Shown here: piece by piece, positions 35,637 through 44,668 of the stretch
Layout of the letters: the number at the start of each line of letters is the position of its first letter
Position numbering within the stretch: position 1 is the first letter of the stretch
Source of the DNA: Hyalangium ruber
Lineage (GTDB): Bacteria; Myxococcota; Myxococcia; Myxococcales; Myxococcaceae
NCBI RefSeq assembly: GCF_034259325.1
Contig: NZ_JAXIVS010000006.1
Coordinates: 496,001 to 560,000, forward strand
DNA: 64,000 bases
Direction: 5' to 3'
Notes under the pieces: model-generated
What the model was told of the DNA's origin: nothing
What the model saw: the letters and a program-made list of their open reading frames with translations, nothing else
Database searches by the model: none
Position numbers and translations under genes: made by a program

Positions 35637-36647
35637 GTGTTCTCGCGCAATGCACGTGGCCTGCTCGACTTCCTGATGGCGGCCCTGTGCCTCTGGACGG
35701 CCTATCACCACACTCCCGCGGGGGCGCTGGCGCGGCGGGCCGGGGCCTGGGCCTTCAACTCCCGAAGCACCGCCCGCCCGCTGCTGGCCTACTACGACGG
35801 GGTGAGCAGTTCGGGGGTAACGACCTCCGCGCTCGTGCCGGCGGCGCCTCTGACACGGCCTCTCTCCGACGCCGAGACGCTCGCCTATGGCACGCACCTG
35901 GCGCTGAAGGGACTTCAGCCCAAGGCCCGACAGCACACGTTGGCGCTGGCCGCCGAGTTGGGTGTGTCCTCGGAGGCGCTGCTGGACGCGGCGCAGGGGC
36001 CTGTGGCGACGCGGAAGCTCCTCGATGCCCTCGCGAGTGACTTCCCGCACGAGGAGTCCCGCATTGCCGCCCTGTTCGCTGGCCGCATTCCCGCGCGCTA
36101 TGCCCTGGAGCGGGTGTCGGCGGAAGGTGGAGCACCCACGCTGGAGCGACTCTCCCAGCAGTTGCCTCCGGGCTTCGAGGACGCCACGGTCGGCGCGGCC
36201 CAGGCGCTGGCGCTCACCACCGCGTTCGGGCTGACGTGGCCTGTCTCGGAGACGGCGCGCATCTCGAGCCCCTTCGGTTATCGCATCCACCCCACGTTGG
36301 GCACACGCAAGCTGCACACCGGCGTGGACATCAGCGTGGCGCAGGGTACGGAGGTGCGCGTGGTGGAGGACGGCACAGTTCGCCGCGCGAGCGAGGACGC
36401 GGTGAACGGCCGGGTGCTCATCATCGACCACGGCCGAGGAGTGACGACGGCCTACTGTCACAACTCGGAGTTGCTCGTGAAGCGGGGCCAGCACGTGAAG
36501 CGAGGCGAGCTCATTGCCTACTCGGGCAACACAGGTCGCTCCACCGGGCCGCACCTGCACTACCAACTCGAGCTGTCCTCGCAGCCCGTGGACCCGCTGC
36601 GCTTCCGCGTCCGGTCGAACGCCGTGGCCACCGAGTCCAAGCCCTGA
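35637..36647 (+). CDS. Membrane-anchored M23 (LytM-type) peptidase
   Basis: 336 aa from a GTG. A hydrophobic N-terminal segment (about 8-24) serves as signal or anchor. A helical middle region precedes the C-terminal M23 domain (about 205-320) with H-T-G-V-D-I, G-R-V-L-I-I-D-H-G, and H-L-H-Y-Q near the end. The zinc ligands His and Asp of HxxxD and the HxH are all present, so it should be an active endopeptidase on peptidoglycan cross-links. It follows the membrane protein by 9 nt. A role in cell-wall remodelling is inferred. Confidence 0.92.
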   Translation: MFSRNARGLLDFLMAALCLWTAYHHTPAGALARRAGAWAFNSRSTARPLLAYYDGVSSSGVTTSALVPAAPLTRPLSDAETLAYGTHLALKGLQPKARQHTLALAAELGVSSEALLDAAQGPVATRKLLDALASDFPHEESRIAALFAGRIPARYALERVSAEGGAPTLERLSQQLPPGFEDATVGAAQALALTTAFGLTWPVSETARISSPFGYRIHPTLGTRKLHTGVDISVAQGTEVRVVEDGTVRRASEDAVNGRVLIIDHGRGVTTAYCHNSELLVKRGQHVKRGELIAYSGNTGRSTGPHLHYQLELSSQPVDPLRFRVRSNAVATESKP

Positions 36648-36722
36648 GCTTAAGGGCCGCTCCCGGGCGCCATAAGGCAAGGTCCTCGGCGGGGGCTCCG
36701 CTTCCGTGCTACTTCGCGGGGC

Positions 36723-37181
36723 ATGTCCTCCCGCGTGACCCTCCAGGTGCGCCGTGTGCGCCCCAACCACCCGGATCCGTTGCCCCTCCCCCGGTACGAG
36801 ACGGCGCTCGCCGCCGGGTTGGACCTGCGCGCGGACATCGAGGAAGAGCGCACACTGAAGTCCCTCGAGCGCTTCGCCGTGCCCACCGGGCTCGCCCTCG
36901 CGCTGCCCCCCGGCTACGAGGGGCAGGTGCGCCCCCGCTCGGGCCTGGCGCTCAAGCATGGCGTCACCTTGCTCAATTCTCCGGGCACCATCGACGCGGA
37001 CTACCGGGGCGAGGTGCAGGTGATCCTCGTCAACCTCTCCCAGGAGCCCTTCACCCTTCGTCGCGGGGACCGGGTCGCCCAGTTGGTGGTGGCGCCCGTC
37101 ACAACCGCCGAGATTCAGGAGGTGGCCCTTCTGGATACCACCCCACGGGGTGAGGGGGGCTTCGGCTCGACAGGTCGATGA
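36723..37181 (+). CDS. dut: Deoxyuridine 5'-triphosphate nucleotidohydrolase
   Basis: 152 aa. All five trimeric dUTPase motifs are visible: [30 protein letters not shown] and [10 protein letters not shown]. The enzyme hydrolyses dUTP to dUMP and pyrophosphate, keeping uracil out of DNA and feeding thymidylate synthesis. It lies 95 nt before the kinase gene. Confidence 0.97.
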   Translation: MSSRVTLQVRRVRPNHPDPLPLPRYETALAAGLDLRADIEEERTLKSLERFAVPTGLALALPPGYEGQVRPRSGLALKHGVTLLNSPGTIDADYRGEVQVILVNLSQEPFTLRRGDRVAQLVVAPVTTAEIQEVALLDTTPRGEGGFGSTGR

Positions 37182-37275
37182 CACGGGACCGTTCCTTGCT
37201 GGCCCGGGAGCGGGCAGGATAAGGAGAGAGCGGGCCCTGTGCCGGAGGCCCGCGAGGACCTGGAGTCCATCCCCC

Positions 37276-39405
37276 GTGCTCTGCAAGCGCTGTGGCAGCC
37301 ACGTTCCCGAGACGAGCGATTCCTGCCCGACCTGCGGCCTGAAGTACGACGCAGCCGCCCGGCAGGCCGCGGGTGCCTCCGCGCGCAAGCGGGGTGCGGT
37401 TGAGGGCGCTCCCTACAAGGCGGGTGATGTAGCCGCCGGGCGCTATGCCATCCGCGAGCTGGTGGGCGCCGGTCCCGTGGGCTACGTCTTCCGGGCGCTG
37501 GACCAGACGCATGACGTGGAGGTGGCTCTCAAGGTCATCAACCCCCGGCTGCTCCAGGAGCCCGAGGAGCGCACCCAGTTCTCCCTGGTGCTCCGGGTGG
37601 GCAAGAAGCTCGGCCACCCGCACCTGCTTCGCGTGTACGAGGAGGGCTTTGATCAGGACCGGCCCTTCTTCACCACGCAGCTCGTCGAGGGCATGACGCT
37701 GCGCCGCATGATGGAGATGCGCGTGGCCAAGGGGCAGCCCTTCACCCTCAGGGAAGTGGAGCCGCTGCTGGGCCAGCTCGCCAGCGCGCTGGACGCCGCG
37801 CACCGTTACGGGCCGCACTCGGACCTCAAGCCCGAGAACATCATCGTCCTGCCGGACATGCTCAAGGTGACGGACTACGGGCTCGCGCTGGGCCTGCCGC
37901 GCCCGCCCTTCGTCCAGGCCCAGAAGGGCTTCCGTGCCGATGGCTACATCGCCCCCGAGTACGCCTCGGGCGGTGAGATCGACACGCGCATGGACCTGTA
38001 CTCGCTCGCGGCCATCGTGGGCGAGATGCTCACCGGGCTCATGCCGGATGGCGACGGCATCCCCGAGGTCCTGATGAAGAATCCGGACCTCCCGCCCGCC
38101 TTCGAGGCGCTCTACCGGCGCGCGCTCAACGCCAACCCCACCGCCCGCCCGAGGACCGCCGGAGAGTTCGCCGCCGAGTTCTCCTCCATCGTGGCGAGCA
38201 ACTCCTCGGGGACGAGTCGCCCTCCCAAGTCCGCGCCGCCCGTGGGGCAGTCCGCTTCGTCTTCCACGGCGCGCACAGGGGACAAGCCTCCCCCGCCGGT
38301 GCCTACGGATCAGCTCCCTGTCGTCAACATCGCGCCGCCCGTGATGGTTCGTCCCGCGTTGAAGGACGACGCGCCGGTCGATGCCACCCAGCCCATGGAC
38401 GCGGCGATGCTGGCCGCCATCATGGCGGCTCCGCCGGGAACCGCCCCTCCCGCCGGGGGCCAGGCGCCAGCGCCTTCCGAGCCGGTCGCGAAGCCCACCG
38501 CCCAGGTGAAGCCCGCGGAGCCTCGGCCCGCGCCGAAGGCGAATGCGTCCCCAGCCCCCACTCCGCCTCGTGCCGCCGCGAAGCCCGCGGCCGCGCCTCG
38601 GCCCAAGAAGGCTCCCGACAAGCGCTCCCAGCCCGTGCTCTGGCTCGTGCTGCTCACGGTGGCGGGGCTGGCGACGGGCTCGGCGGGGGGGTATGTGCTT
38701 CTGAAGCGGCTTCGTGCAGGGCAGGAGACGGGCACTCCGGCCGTGGGAGGGCAGGACCCCGGCCGCACTCAGCCGGTCAATCCGCAAGCCAGCCCGGTGA
38801 GCGACCCGATGGCACCCGCGGGAAGCTGTCCCCCAGGGATGCGGCTGGTGAGTGGCGGGACGTTCAAGATGGGGGCTCCCGCGGGCGAAAAGGACAAGAC
38901 GTTCGACGAGCGCGAGCTGGAGAACGTCCAGGTGGCCTCCTTCTGCATCGACGAGTACGAGCACCCCAACCAGAAGGGCAATCCGCCCACCATCAACGTG
39001 AGCTGGCTGGAGGCGAAGCAGGCCTGCGAGAGCCTGAGCAAGAGGCTCTGCACGGAGGAGGAGTGGGAGAAGGCCTGCAAGGGTCCGGGCAGCGCCCGCT
39101 TCCCTTACGGCAATGACTTCGACCCGGACCGCTGCAACACCGAGGACGCGTCCAACAAGGACCGTGCGGTGGCCGCCTCGGGCAGCTTCCCGCAGTGCCG
39201 CTCGGCCTACGGCGTCATGGATCTCTCCGGCAACGTGACGGAGTGGACCTCCTCGACGAGCCAGGACGGGACGGTCATGGCTCAGAAGGGTGGAAACTTC
39301 GCCCGCTCGGATAGCTCGGTGCGCTGCTCGGCGCGCAGGAGCGTCGTGCCCACCGAGCGCGACCAGAACCTGGGCTTCCGTTGCTGCGCGGGTGTCGGAC
39401 CATGA
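37276..39405 (+). CDS. Zinc-ribbon, degenerate Ser/Thr kinase, TM, FGE-sulfatase-like receptor
   Basis: 709 aa from the GTG at 37276, with GGAG 10 nt upstream. Residues 3-20 form a zinc ribbon C-x2-C-x10-C-x2-C. The kinase-like domain (about 55-305) keeps the G-A-G-P-V-G loop, K86 and N188, but HRD is H-S-D (181-183), DFG is D-Y-G (200-202), and the alpha-C Glu position appears to be Val. After a Pro/Ala linker, one TM helix spans about 454-476. The C-terminal 190 residues match the formylglycine-generating-enzyme fold (G-G-T-F-x-M-G, E-E-W-E-K-A-C, G-N-V-x-E-W, G-F-R-C-C). A weak or pseudokinase receptor is inferred. The TGA overlaps the next ATG. Confidence 0.9.
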   Translation: MLCKRCGSHVPETSDSCPTCGLKYDAAARQAAGASARKRGAVEGAPYKAGDVAAGRYAIRELVGAGPVGYVFRALDQTHDVEVALKVINPRLLQEPEERTQFSLVLRVGKKLGHPHLLRVYEEGFDQDRPFFTTQLVEGMTLRRMMEMRVAKGQPFTLREVEPLLGQLASALDAAHRYGPHSDLKPENIIVLPDMLKVTDYGLALGLPRPPFVQAQKGFRADGYIAPEYASGGEIDTRMDLYSLAAIVGEMLTGLMPDGDGIPEVLMKNPDLPPAFEALYRRALNANPTARPRTAGEFAAEFSSIVASNSSGTSRPPKSAPPVGQSASSSTARTGDKPPPPVPTDQLPVVNIAPPVMVRPALKDDAPVDATQPMDAAMLAAIMAAPPGTAPPAGGQAPAPSEPVAKPTAQVKPAEPRPAPKANASPAPTPPRAAAKPAAAPRPKKAPDKRSQPVLWLVLLTVAGLATGSAGGYVLLKRLRAGQETGTPAVGGQDPGRTQPVNPQASPVSDPMAPAGSCPPGMRLVSGGTFKMGAPAGEKDKTFDERELENVQVASFCIDEYEHPNQKGNPPTINVSWLEAKQACESLSKRLCTEEEWEKACKGPGSARFPYGNDFDPDRCNTEDASNKDRAVAASGSFPQCRSAYGVMDLSGNVTEWTSSTSQDGTVMAQKGGNFARSDSSVRCSARRSVVPTERDQNLGFRCCAGVGP

Positions 39406-40340
39406 GCCTGGCGAGGGGGGCCCTGCTGCTCGCGCTGCTGCCCGTGATGGCCGTTGCCCAGGCGCGCCCCAAGGTGGTGGCGGTGAAGTCCGCGGACCTG
39501 GCGGCCTACGGCTCCGTCATCGCCGGCTTCCGCGCCGAGGCCGACGCGGACGTGCAGGAGGTGATGCTCGACGAGAGCAGCGCCACCGCCGCGCGTGTCT
39601 TCAAGAAGCTGGCGACGCAGAAGCCCTCGCTGGTGCTGGCGCTGGGGCCGCTGGCGGCCAACGCCGCGCGTCGCTCCCTGAGCGAGGACACCCCCGTGCT
39701 CTTCGTCATGGTGCCCTACTTCGAGAAGTATGGCCTGGAGGGCCCCAACGTCACCGGCATCGCGTTGACGAGCGACTACACCCCGGAGCTGGGCGCTCTC
39801 AAGGCCATGGCTCCCAAGGCTCGCAAGGTGGGCATCCTCCACGATCCGCGCTTCTCCGCCCGGCAGGTGCAGATGGCGCAGGAGGCGGCCGGAGGCCTGG
39901 GGCTGAGCATCGTCCCGCTGGAGACGGACGGGCAGGGCAAGGTGGAGAAGGTGCTGGAGGGAGCGGCGGGCAAGGTGGATGCGCTGATGATGGTGGCCGA
40001 CAAGACGGTCGCCAACACCACCGTGTTCCAGGCGCTCATCGCCTTTGCCCAGGCGCAGAAGATTCCCGTGGTGGGGCTCACCGTCAGTCAGGTGAAGGAG
40101 GGCGCCACGCTCGCGGTGTCCCCCAGTCCCACGGCCATCGGCCAACAGGCGGGGCGGCTCTCCAACCGCATCATCCACGAGAAGGTGGACCCTGGAGCGC
40201 TGGCGGTGGCCCAGCCGGAGGGCATGGACATCGTTGTCAATCTCACCGCCGCGCGGAAACTGGCCTCCTCCTGTGATGCCGCGATGGAGCTGATGCGCTA
40301 TGCGGCCAAGCGGGACTTTCCCGTGAGGGTCTACGAGTGA
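39402..40340 (+). CDS. ABC-type substrate-binding protein (ABC_sub_bind family), orphan
   Basis: 312 aa from ATG 39402, overlapping the kinase stop (ATGA). A signal peptide ends near A-V-A-Q-A. The mature part looks like the ABC_sub_bind/TrpX-like periplasmic fold: P-S-L-V-L-A-L-G-P-L-A-A, then V-T-G-I-A-L-T, P-K-A-R-K-V-G-I-L-H-D and V-S-P-S-P-T-A-I-G-Q-Q-A. No permease or ATPase gene is nearby, so it may serve as a sensor subunit rather than a transporter part. Coupling to the kinase upstream and purB downstream (GTGA overlap) is tight. Confidence 0.85.
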   Translation: MSLARGALLLALLPVMAVAQARPKVVAVKSADLAAYGSVIAGFRAEADADVQEVMLDESSATAARVFKKLATQKPSLVLALGPLAANAARRSLSEDTPVLFVMVPYFEKYGLEGPNVTGIALTSDYTPELGALKAMAPKARKVGILHDPRFSARQVQMAQEAAGGLGLSIVPLETDGQGKVEKVLEGAAGKVDALMMVADKTVANTTVFQALIAFAQAQKIPVVGLTVSQVKEGATLAVSPSPTAIGQQAGRLSNRIIHEKVDPGALAVAQPEGMDIVVNLTAARKLASSCDAAMELMRYAAKRDFPVRVYE

Positions 40341-41650
40341 TTCCGCGATACAGCCGACAGGAGATGACCTCCCTCTGGTCCGACGTGGCCCGCCTGCGCC
40401 GCTGGCGCGACGTGGAGCTCGCCGCGCTGGAGGGCATGGTGGAGGCAAAGCTCGCCCCACGTGAGGCGCTGGACGATTGCCGCGCCCGTGCCGGTGACTT
40501 CAGCCCGGAGGACGCCGCGCGCATCGAGGAGATCGAGCGCACCACCAAGCATGACGTGATCGCCTTCCTCACCTTCATGGAGGAGCGGGTGGGGCCCAGC
40601 GCGCGTTGGCTGCACCTGGGCATGACGTCCTCGGATGTGCTGGACACCTCGCTGGGGATGACGCTCCGTGACGCGCTGGACCTCATCCTCAAGGGGCTGA
40701 CGCGGGTGATGGCGGCGGTGGAGAAGCGTGCCTTCGAGCACCGCCACACGGTGATGATGGGGCGCAGCCACGGCATCCACGCCGAGCCCATCACCTTCGG
40801 GCACAAGCTGGCCATCTGGTACGACGAGCTGAGTCGTGCCCAGGCCCGTCTGGAGCGCGCGCGGGAGACCATCGCCGTGGGGAAGATCTCCGGCGCGGTG
40901 GGCACCTTCGCGCACCTGCCTCCGGCGGTGGAGGAGCACGTGTGCCGCAAGCTGGGCCTGCACGCGGCGCCGGCCTCCAGCCAGATCGTCCAGCGAGACC
41001 GGCACGCGGAGTACTTCACCGCCCTGGCCCTGTTGGGCTCGAGCATCGAGAAGTTCGCGGTGGAGATCCGCCACCTGCAGCGCACCGAGGTGCGCGAGGC
41101 GGAGGAGGCCTTCACCGCGGGGCAGAAGGGCTCCAGCGCGATGCCGCACAAGCGCAACCCCATCCTCTCGGAGAACCTCACGGGGCTGGCGCGGCTGCTG
41201 CGCGGCTACTCGCTGAGCGCCATGGAGGACGTGGCGCTGTGGCACGAGCGGGACATCTCTCACTCCTCCGTGGAGCGGGTAATCGGCCCGGATGCCACCA
41301 TCGTGGCGGACTTCATGCTCCACCGCTTCGCGGGGCTGATGGAGAACCTGCGCGTCTACCCCGAGCAGATGGCGAAGAACCTGGAGCTGCTGGGGGGAGT
41401 GGTGAACTCGCAGCGCATCCTGCTGGAGCTGGCGCGCAAGGGCATGGACCGGCAGGCCGCCTACGTCGTCGTCCAGCGCAACGCGATGAAGATGTACGAG
41501 GAGGGCGTGGACTTCCGCCAGGCGCTGCTGAAGGACGCGGACCTGCTGAAGATGATGACGCCCGAGGAGATCAACGACTGCTTCTCCACGGGCTACCACA
41601 CGCGGCACGTGGACGACATCTTCCGCCGGGTGTTCGGGCGCAGCCAGTAG
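40337..41650 (+). CDS. purB: Adenylosuccinate lyase PurB
   Basis: 437 aa from a GTG overlapping the previous stop. The fumarase/ASL superfamily signature G-S-S-A-M-P-H-K-R-N-P is at about residue 263. The catalytic His region (M-G-R-S-H-G-I-H-A-E-P) and T-S-S-D-V-L-D-T are present. It acts twice in purine synthesis: SAICAR to AICAR and adenylosuccinate to AMP. purC, the enzyme just before it in the pathway, lies 3 kb away on the other strand. Its stop is 3 nt from the convergent histidine kinase stop. Confidence 0.97.
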   Translation: MIPRYSRQEMTSLWSDVARLRRWRDVELAALEGMVEAKLAPREALDDCRARAGDFSPEDAARIEEIERTTKHDVIAFLTFMEERVGPSARWLHLGMTSSDVLDTSLGMTLRDALDLILKGLTRVMAAVEKRAFEHRHTVMMGRSHGIHAEPITFGHKLAIWYDELSRAQARLERARETIAVGKISGAVGTFAHLPPAVEEHVCRKLGLHAAPASSQIVQRDRHAEYFTALALLGSSIEKFAVEIRHLQRTEVREAEEAFTAGQKGSSAMPHKRNPILSENLTGLARLLRGYSLSAMEDVALWHERDISHSSVERVIGPDATIVADFMLHRFAGLMENLRVYPEQMAKNLELLGGVVNSQRILLELARKGMDRQAAYVVVQRNAMKMYEEGVDFRQALLKDADLLKMMTPEEINDCFSTGYHTRHVDDIFRRVFGRSQ

Positions 41651-41653
41651 TCG

Positions 41654-43693
41654 CTAAGCCCAGCCGTGCCCGGCGTTCGGCCCCGTGGTCGCCGCTCGCC
41701 GGACCTCTTCCTTCAGCGCTCCGATGATGGCGTCCAGCTCCGTCTGGATGGCGTGGATGGCGGCGCGGATCCGGCCCGCGTCGCTCTCCTTCTCCGCCAG
41801 GGCCCTGCGGCCCTGCTGCAGCGCGGATTGCAGCGCGTGAGCCTCCAGCAGCTCCAGGGTCATCTTGATCTTGTGAGCGTGGAACTCGAACTCCTCCGGG
41901 CTGCCGTTCTCGAGGGCCTTCTGGAACTCGTGCTTCTGGGTCTCGGAGGTGGTGATGGCGATGGTGGCGAACTCGATCAGCGCCTCGGGATCGCCCTCGG
42001 CCAGGCTCCGGAACTTCTCCAGGTGGAAGGGCGGGGGCGCCGCGGTGACGTCCGCTGCTTCGTATCCCCGCTCCGGCGCGCTCGCAGCGAGGCTGCTCGC
42101 GGGAGTGGCATTGGAGCGAGAGGCGTGCATGGCGATCTTCGCGAAGAGCTCATCCGGCCGGAACGGCTTGCCGACGAAGTCCGTGAAGCCGGCGGAGGCG
42201 AGCCGCTCCTCCAGGCCCATCCGGGCCGAGGCCGTCAGGGCCAGGATGGGCAAGCGCCGGAAGCGCTCCTCGGGAAGCGCTCGGAGGGTGTGGGTGGCGG
42301 CGTAGCCATCCATCTCCGGCATCTGCAGGTCCATCAACACCAGGTCGTAGGGCGTCTTCTGGAGCTTCTCCACGGCCTGCCGCCCGTTGCCCACCACGTC
42401 GAAGTGGATGCCCCATTTCCGCAGGAACTGTGAGAGCACGAAGATGTTGATGGCGTTGTCTTCGGCCACCAGGACCTTGAGCCCCTGGACGTCCTGCGCG
42501 TTCGCTCCGACCTGCGCGGGGCGCTCGACCGCTTTCTCCACGTGAGCGACCTTCAGGCGCAGGCTGAAGGAGAACGACGAGCCCGCCCCAGGCACGCTCT
42601 CCACGCGCATGGTGCTGCCATACAGCTCCAGCAGCTTCTGGCAGATGGCGAGGCCCAGGCCGGTGCCTCCGTACGTCATGTTGACGTCGTAGCTGGCCTG
42701 GGTGAACTCCTCGAAGATGTGCCCCAGGCGGTCCTGGGGAATCCCGATGCCCGTGTCGGTGACCTGGAAGTCCAGGCCGACGGCATCCGAGAGCACCTCT
42801 CGGGTCCGCAGCGCCACCGTCACGGTTCCCGTCTCGGTGAACTTGATGGCGTTGCCCAGCAGGTTGCTGAGCACCTGGCCGATCTTGACCGGATCCCCCA
42901 TCAGCCAGGCGGGCACCTGCTCGTCGATCTCCACCTGGACCGAGAGCTTCTTCTCCTCCACCTTGGCGTTGAAGCCGCAGACGATGCCGTAGATGAGCTG
43001 GCGCAGGTCGAAGCGCCGCTCCTCCAGCGTCACCTTGCCTGCCTCGATCTTGCTGAAGTCCAGCACGTTGTTGAGCAGGCCCAGCAGCGTCTCCGAGGAG
43101 GCTTGCAGGACGCTGACGTACTTCTCCTGCTCGGGCGAGAGCTCCGTCTGCAGCAGCAGCCCCGACAGCCCGATGATGGCGTTCATCGGGGTGCGGATCT
43201 CATGGCTGATCATCGACAGGAAGTCCGCCTTGGCCTTGGCGGCCTGCTCCGCCTTCTTCCGGGCCAGCTGCAGCTCCCGCTCGTAGTTCTTCCGGTCCGT
43301 GATGTTGAAGAGGGTGGTCCGGTTGAGCAGCGGCTTACCCTCCGCATCCCGCTTCTGGAAGGTGCTGACCAGCACCGGCAGCGGCAGGCCGCTCTTGCAC
43401 ATCAGGTCGAAGTTGACCTCCTGGACCAGGCCCTGCATCCGCAGCAGGGGCCCGTAGTGCGTCTCGTGGTAGATCTTCCCCCCCATGCCCAGCAGGTCCT
43501 GGAACCGCTTGCCGCCCAGCAGCTCCTCGCGCTGGTAGCCCGTCCAGCTCAGGAAGGTCTGGTTGACCTTGACGATGGTGCCGTTGGGCAGCGTGGAGAT
43601 GTAGCCACAGGGCGCGTTCTCATAGAGGTCCTCGACGCTCTCCTCGATGAGCGCCGCGTCGGTACCGCCATGGGGAGGGGCTGAGGTATTCAA
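41654..43693 (-). CDS. PAS-containing hybrid histidine kinase with receiver and Hpt domains
   Basis: 679 aa from a TTG start (no strong ribosome site). A PAS domain occupies about 18-140; the dimerisation helix carries H164 in S-H-E-I-R-T-P-M-N. The ATPase domain (about 275-400) has the N, G1 and G2 boxes (N-A-I-K-F, D-T-G-I-G-I, G-G-T-G-L-G-L). A receiver at about 405-525 has acceptor D455 in M-D-L-Q-M-P, and an Hpt-like C-terminus has H607 in A-H-K-I-K. No TM segment is seen, so it is cytosolic. The RsbQ-type hydrolase gene lies 15 nt upstream on the same strand, suggesting that the hydrolase supplies the PAS signal. Confidence 0.93.
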   Translation of the reverse strand: MNTSAPPHGGTDAALIEESVEDLYENAPCGYISTLPNGTIVKVNQTFLSWTGYQREELLGGKRFQDLLGMGGKIYHETHYGPLLRMQGLVQEVNFDLMCKSGLPLPVLVSTFQKRDAEGKPLLNRTTLFNITDRKNYERELQLARKKAEQAAKAKADFLSMISHEIRTPMNAIIGLSGLLLQTELSPEQEKYVSVLQASSETLLGLLNNVLDFSKIEAGKVTLEERRFDLRQLIYGIVCGFNAKVEEKKLSVQVEIDEQVPAWLMGDPVKIGQVLSNLLGNAIKFTETGTVTVALRTREVLSDAVGLDFQVTDTGIGIPQDRLGHIFEEFTQASYDVNMTYGGTGLGLAICQKLLELYGSTMRVESVPGAGSSFSFSLRLKVAHVEKAVERPAQVGANAQDVQGLKVLVAEDNAINIFVLSQFLRKWGIHFDVVGNGRQAVEKLQKTPYDLVLMDLQMPEMDGYAATHTLRALPEERFRRLPILALTASARMGLEERLASAGFTDFVGKPFRPDELFAKIAMHASRSNATPASSLAASAPERGYEAADVTAAPPPFHLEKFRSLAEGDPEALIEFATIAITTSETQKHEFQKALENGSPEEFEFHAHKIKMTLELLEAHALQSALQQGRRALAEKESDAGRIRAAIHAIQTELDAIIGALKEEVRRAATTGPNAGHGWA

Positions 43694-43708
43694 GGCGGGT
43701 TCAAGGAC

Positions 43709-44509
43709 CTATGCCGCGAGGAAGCTGCTCATGGCGGCGATGGTTTCCGCGGGCTCGCTGAGGTGGGGGCAGTGCCCCGTGGCGCTCAGTTGGTGGAAGT
43801 GGCTGTTGGCCAGGTGCTGGTGCAGGTACCGGCCCACCGCCTCTGGCGCGATGATGTCCTCGCTGCACTGGAGGATGAGCGCCCGCTTCTTCAGCTTCGG
43901 CAGGTCGGTCCGGTTGTCGGACAGGAAGGTGGCGCGCGCGAAGTGCTTGGCGATCTCGGGGTTGGTTCGACAGAAGCTGTTGGTCAGCTCCTCGCCGAGG
44001 TGCGGGCGATCCGGGTTGCCCATGATCGACGGCGCCATCGCGCTGGACCAGCCAAGGTAGTTGCTGTCCAGGGACTCGAGCAGCCCGTCGATGTCTCCCC
44101 GGCTGAACCCACCCACGTAGTCGCCGTCATTGATGTAGCAGGGGGAGGGGCCGATCAGCACCAGCTTGTCGAACCGCTCCGGCTCGGCGATCGCCGCCAG
44201 CACGCCGATCATCGCGCTCACCGAGTGCCCGACGAAGACGGCGTCCTTCAGCGCCAGCTCGCGGCAGATCTCCAGCACGTCGTCCGCATAACCCTTCAAG
44301 CTGCTGTATTTGGTGCGGTTGAACGCGGAGATGTCGGACTGTCCGGCGCCAACGTGATCGAAGAGAACGATGTGGTAATCGTCCTGGAAAGCGGGCGTGA
44401 TGAACCGCCACATGTTCTGATCACAGCCATAGCCGTGGGCCAGGACCATGGCCTTCCTGCCGCGCCCCATGACTCGGACGTTGTTCCTCTTGAGCGCGCT
44501 CGCGGCCAT
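43709..44509 (-). CDS. rsbQ: RsbQ-type alpha/beta hydrolase
   Basis: 266 aa from ATG 44509, chosen because AAAGGGAAG lies just upstream; a GTG 30 nt earlier lacks this. Length and residues match RsbQ/KAI2/D14: nucleophile S96 in G-H-S-V-S-A-M, D218 in C-S-E-D-I-I-A-P and H246 in T-G-H-C-P-H. The N-terminus (R-N-N-V-x-V-x-G) is also typical. In Bacillus, RsbQ is needed for the PAS phosphatase RsbP and is thought to provide a small hydrophobic ligand. Here the adjacent partner is a PAS histidine kinase, so a parallel ligand-to-PAS circuit is inferred. Confidence 0.9.
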   Translation of the reverse strand: MAASALKRNNVRVMGRGRKAMVLAHGYGCDQNMWRFITPAFQDDYHIVLFDHVGAGQSDISAFNRTKYSSLKGYADDVLEICRELALKDAVFVGHSVSAMIGVLAAIAEPERFDKLVLIGPSPCYINDGDYVGGFSRGDIDGLLESLDSNYLGWSSAMAPSIMGNPDRPHLGEELTNSFCRTNPEIAKHFARATFLSDNRTDLPKLKKRALILQCSEDIIAPEAVGRYLHQHLANSHFHQLSATGHCPHLSEPAETIAAMSSFLAA

Positions 44510-44668
44510 GGTGACTTCCCTTTGGATTCCAGGTGGCACGGGTGCGCCACCGCATCAGGGTAGTTCAAGAGGTTGGGGCGAAATTCCACGGCCGCAAGGG
44601 GCTCCGCGAGGAATGTGGACTAGCGCCCACTCCCTCGGAGCCCGTGTTCATTGGCGGATAGCCGGTGT

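Noticed and set aside
39402-40340. Part of an ABC transporter operon
   Set aside because: No permease or ATPase gene is found on either side.
44599-44643. 8-bp inverted repeat between purC and the RsbQ-type gene
   Set aside because: The loop is long and no T run follows on the minus strand; too weak for a terminator or operator call.
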